Shown: positions 62,255 through 64,000 of the stretch, piece by piece
Layout: every line of letters begins with the position of its first letter
Numbering within the stretch: the stretch's first letter is position 1
Assembly: GCA_016704445.1 (NCBI GenBank)
Contig: JADJAE010000018.1
Coordinates: 56,961 to 120,960, forward strand
DNA: 64,000 nt
From: Deltaproteobacteria bacterium
GTDB lineage: Bacteria; Myxococcota_A; Polyangia; Polyangiales; Ga0077539
Direction: 5' to 3'
The notes under the pieces: model-generated
Databases searched by the model: none
What the model was told of the DNA's origin: nothing
What the model saw: the letters and a program-made list of their open reading frames with translations, nothing else
Translations under genes and position numbers: made by a program

Positions 62255-64000
62255 TTACTCGCAGGCCCCGTCGGCGGCGCGCCCCGCCGGGTCGACGATC
62301 ACGCCCCGCCCGGTGCGCTGGAGCGTCTGCGCGAAGCAGCCGTACTGCACCTTCACCGCGTCGAGCTGCGTGAAGATCGCGTGCGGGTCGTACACCCCGT
62401 CGCCCTCGTACTGCACCACCGCGCTGGTGATCGTCGTCGGCGGAACCCCTCGCATCAGGTTGCCCGCGATCGGGTACGGCACCAGGCCCGACCGCCCGTC
62501 GAGCCCGAGCGAGGCCTGCATCCCCGGCCACACCTCGCGGCCTCCCTGCGGGTGCCCGTAGGCCAGCGCGACCTCGTCGAAGGTGCTCGTGGAGAAGTAC
62601 GAGTCCCCACGGCCCACCGGGACATAGGTCGACACCGGGGTCTTCCCCGTCAGCGGATCGCGCGACATGCGAGGCACGTACACGATCGGATCGACCGGCT
62701 CCCACAGCGTCTGGAGCAGACCCATCGCCGGGTGCACGAAGCTGAGCGAGCGGCCCTGGAGGAGCGTCCCGATGAGCGACCCCACCCCCGGGATGATCTG
62801 CGACTCGAAGATGAAGCGCGACCAGTGCCCTCCCCCGCCGGTCGGGATCGCCCCCCGCACCCTCGGCTCGGTCGCGGCGATGAGGTGCGTGTACATCCCG
62901 CCCATCGACTGGCCCATGATGATGAAGCGCGACGCGTCGAAGCGCGCCTCGGTCACGCCCGTCGGAAGCGAGGCCCCAGTGCACGCCGCCAGCGTGGCCG
63001 CGGGAATACGCATCCGGGTAAGCGCCTCCAGCAGCAGCCGCTGCTCGAAGATGCCCTGGCGGAAGGTGTCGCGCATCGCCGACGGGTTCATCAGGTTGAG
63101 GTAGGCGATGTCCCCGGCGCCCGGGAGGCGCTCGGGGTTCACCGGCATCGCCGCGCCCACCACCGCGAAGCCCCGGGGAGCGAGCTGGTACGCCACGCCC
63201 TGGTCGGGCGTATAGCAGCCCGCGACGCCGCGGTACGTGATGACGCGGTTGTAGTAGCTCGGCCTCGTGGTGGTGCAGGGGTTGGTCGCGCTCATCGGCC
63301 GCCAGGTGCCGCGCGACACCGCCTCGTCGCTGTACCCGCCCGACCCGTGGACGTTCATGATCAGCGGATAGCCCTCCGCCGGCATCGCTCCTCGAGGGAG
63401 CGTCACCACCACGGGCACCCGGTCGTAGTTGGCCGGGCTCGCGTAGGTCGTCGTCATGGGGACGCCGTCGGCCCCGATGCGCATCAGCCCGTCGGTGTTG
63501 AAGGGCGGCGCGCCAAACTGGAACTGCGGCATCGTCACCGTGGCCCGCAGCTCGCAGTAGCGCGGGTGCGTCGTCGGCGTGTCCCCCGGGGCGAGCGCGA
63601 GCCCGTCGACCGTCACGTCGAAGCGCTCCACCACCCGGTCGCCCATCCGAGCGGTCTCCGCCGCCACGTCGCCGGTCGTGAACACCGTCGCCGCCACCAC
63701 CGTCGCGGCGTCGATGCTGCGCGTCCGCAGCGTCTCCCAGAGCGGCGCATACAACGCCGCCGCAGCCGCGCCGCGCCGCCCGGCGGGGGTGCGCCCCTCG
63801 CGCAGCTCGGCGAGCGCGGCGCTGCCCACGAGGGGCCGGTCGCCGGCGTCGCGCAGGGCGTTGGTGAGCACGAAGGCGTAGGTGCGCCCGCCGCGCAGGA
63901 CGAAGCCCGGCACCGGGGCGACGGCCAGGACGTTCTCCGCGGTGTAGTTGTCGTCGACCAGCGTCGCGGCCACCGTGGGGATGAGCTGCCCACGCTCGGG
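62255..64000 (-). CDS. Alpha/beta hydrolase fold protein with N-terminal Big_5-like region; 5' end outside window
   Basis: The frame is open to the window edge, so the start is missing. The visible N-terminus (LRGGRTYAFVLTNALRDAGDRPL, ATVFTTGD) resembles Ig-like domains of secreted Myxococcota proteins. Then comes a hydrolase fold: YPLIMNVHGSGGYSD (oxyanion loop), the nucleophile elbow IIMGQSMGGMYTH, and a late acidic/His region. The substrate is unknown, likely an ester outside the cell. The stop is 15 bases after the fatty-acid hydroxylase-family gene start region on the same strand. Confidence 0.78.
   Translation of the reverse strand, partial: PERGQLIPTVAATLVDDNYTAENVLAVAPVPGFVLRGGRTYAFVLTNALRDAGDRPLVGSAALAELREGRTPAGRRGAAAAALYAPLWETLRTRSIDAATVVAATVFTTGDVAAETARMGDRVVERFDVTVDGLALAPGDTPTTHPRYCELRATVTMPQFQFGAPPFNTDGLMRIGADGVPMTTTYASPANYDRVPVVVTLPRGAMPAEGYPLIMNVHGSGGYSDEAVSRGTWRPMSATNPCTTTRPSYYNRVITYRGVAGCYTPDQGVAYQLAPRGFAVVGAAMPVNPERLPGAGDIAYLNLMNPSAMRDTFRQGIFEQRLLLEALTRMRIPAATLAACTGASLPTGVTEARFDASRFIIMGQSMGGMYTHLIAATEPRVRGAIPTGGGGHWSRFIFESQIIPGVGSLIGTLLQGRSLSFVHPAMGLLQTLWEPVDPIVYVPRMSRDPLTGKTPVSTYVPVGRGDSYFSTSTFDEVALAYGHPQGGREVWPGMQASLGLDGRSGLVPYPIAGNLMRGVPPTTITSAVVQYEGDGVYDPHAIFTQLDAVKVQYGCFAQTLQRTGRGVIVDPAGRAADGACE

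Overview
The window is GC-rich (roughly 70% by eye) and densely coded on both strands. Several traits point to a delta-proteobacterial/Myxococcota genome: a complete type IV pilus alignment operon, many lipoproteins, long coiled-coil and FHA proteins, a serine/threonine kinase with N-terminal repeats, a cytochrome P450, and a short OPX export protein next to an outer-membrane beta-barrel. No rRNA, tRNA, CRISPR array, insertion sequence or prophage is recognisable, so this looks like chromosomal core plus lineage-specific genes.

Layout. 1-4.8 kb: the end of an outer-membrane barrel gene, a CGFS glutaredoxin, and a large coiled-coil protein with a translationally coupled partner. 4.8-7.6 kb: TerC membrane protein, TPR-AAA ATPase and a YflT-type stress protein. 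7.7-15.6 kb: a divergent polysaccharide locus. One arm has two glycosyltransferases, a hexapeptide acyltransferase and an SGNH hydrolase. The other arm has a beta-barrel, a Wzz-type co-polymerase and a short OPX lipoprotein. 15.7-26.7 kb: mixed genes (SlyD, FGE-like lectin-fold protein, Dbr1-like phosphoesterase, P450, PQQ-propeller lipoprotein, glgC, methyltransferase, GT-C-like membrane protein, lipoprotein). 26.7-38 kb, minus strand: FHA/CpaF-like protein, a membrane protein, pilM-N-O-P-Q, aroC and an aroK-aroB fusion. 38-46 kb, minus strand: the classic rimP-nusA-ylxR/ylxQ-infB-(orphan)-ylxP-rbfA-truB operon. 46-64 kb: OmpA/TSP3 protein, YbgC thioesterase, HEAT lipoprotein, EpmB, a cyclic-nucleotide-domain/GspE fusion, a damaged kinase, an ABC exporter coupled to a truncated haemoglobin, several unknown proteins, a fatty-acid hydroxylase-family protein and the start-less part of an alpha/beta hydrolase.

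How genes work together. The pil operon builds the inner-membrane-to-secretin alignment complex of type IV pili. The upstream FHA protein carries a CpaF-like domain whose ATPase motifs are degenerate, so it may be a regulator rather than a motor. The 7.7-15.6 kb locus looks like the assembly and export half of an exopolysaccharide pathway; no flippase or polymerase is present here.

Caution on sequence quality. At least a dozen single-base frame breaks lie in otherwise well-conserved genes (infB, aroKB, rbfA, ABC exporter and others), mostly at short G/C runs. Because some of these genes are essential, I read most of these as uncorrected sequencing or assembly indels rather than true pseudogenes. 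The kinase at 53.5-56.1 kb is different: it also lacks about 60 codons.
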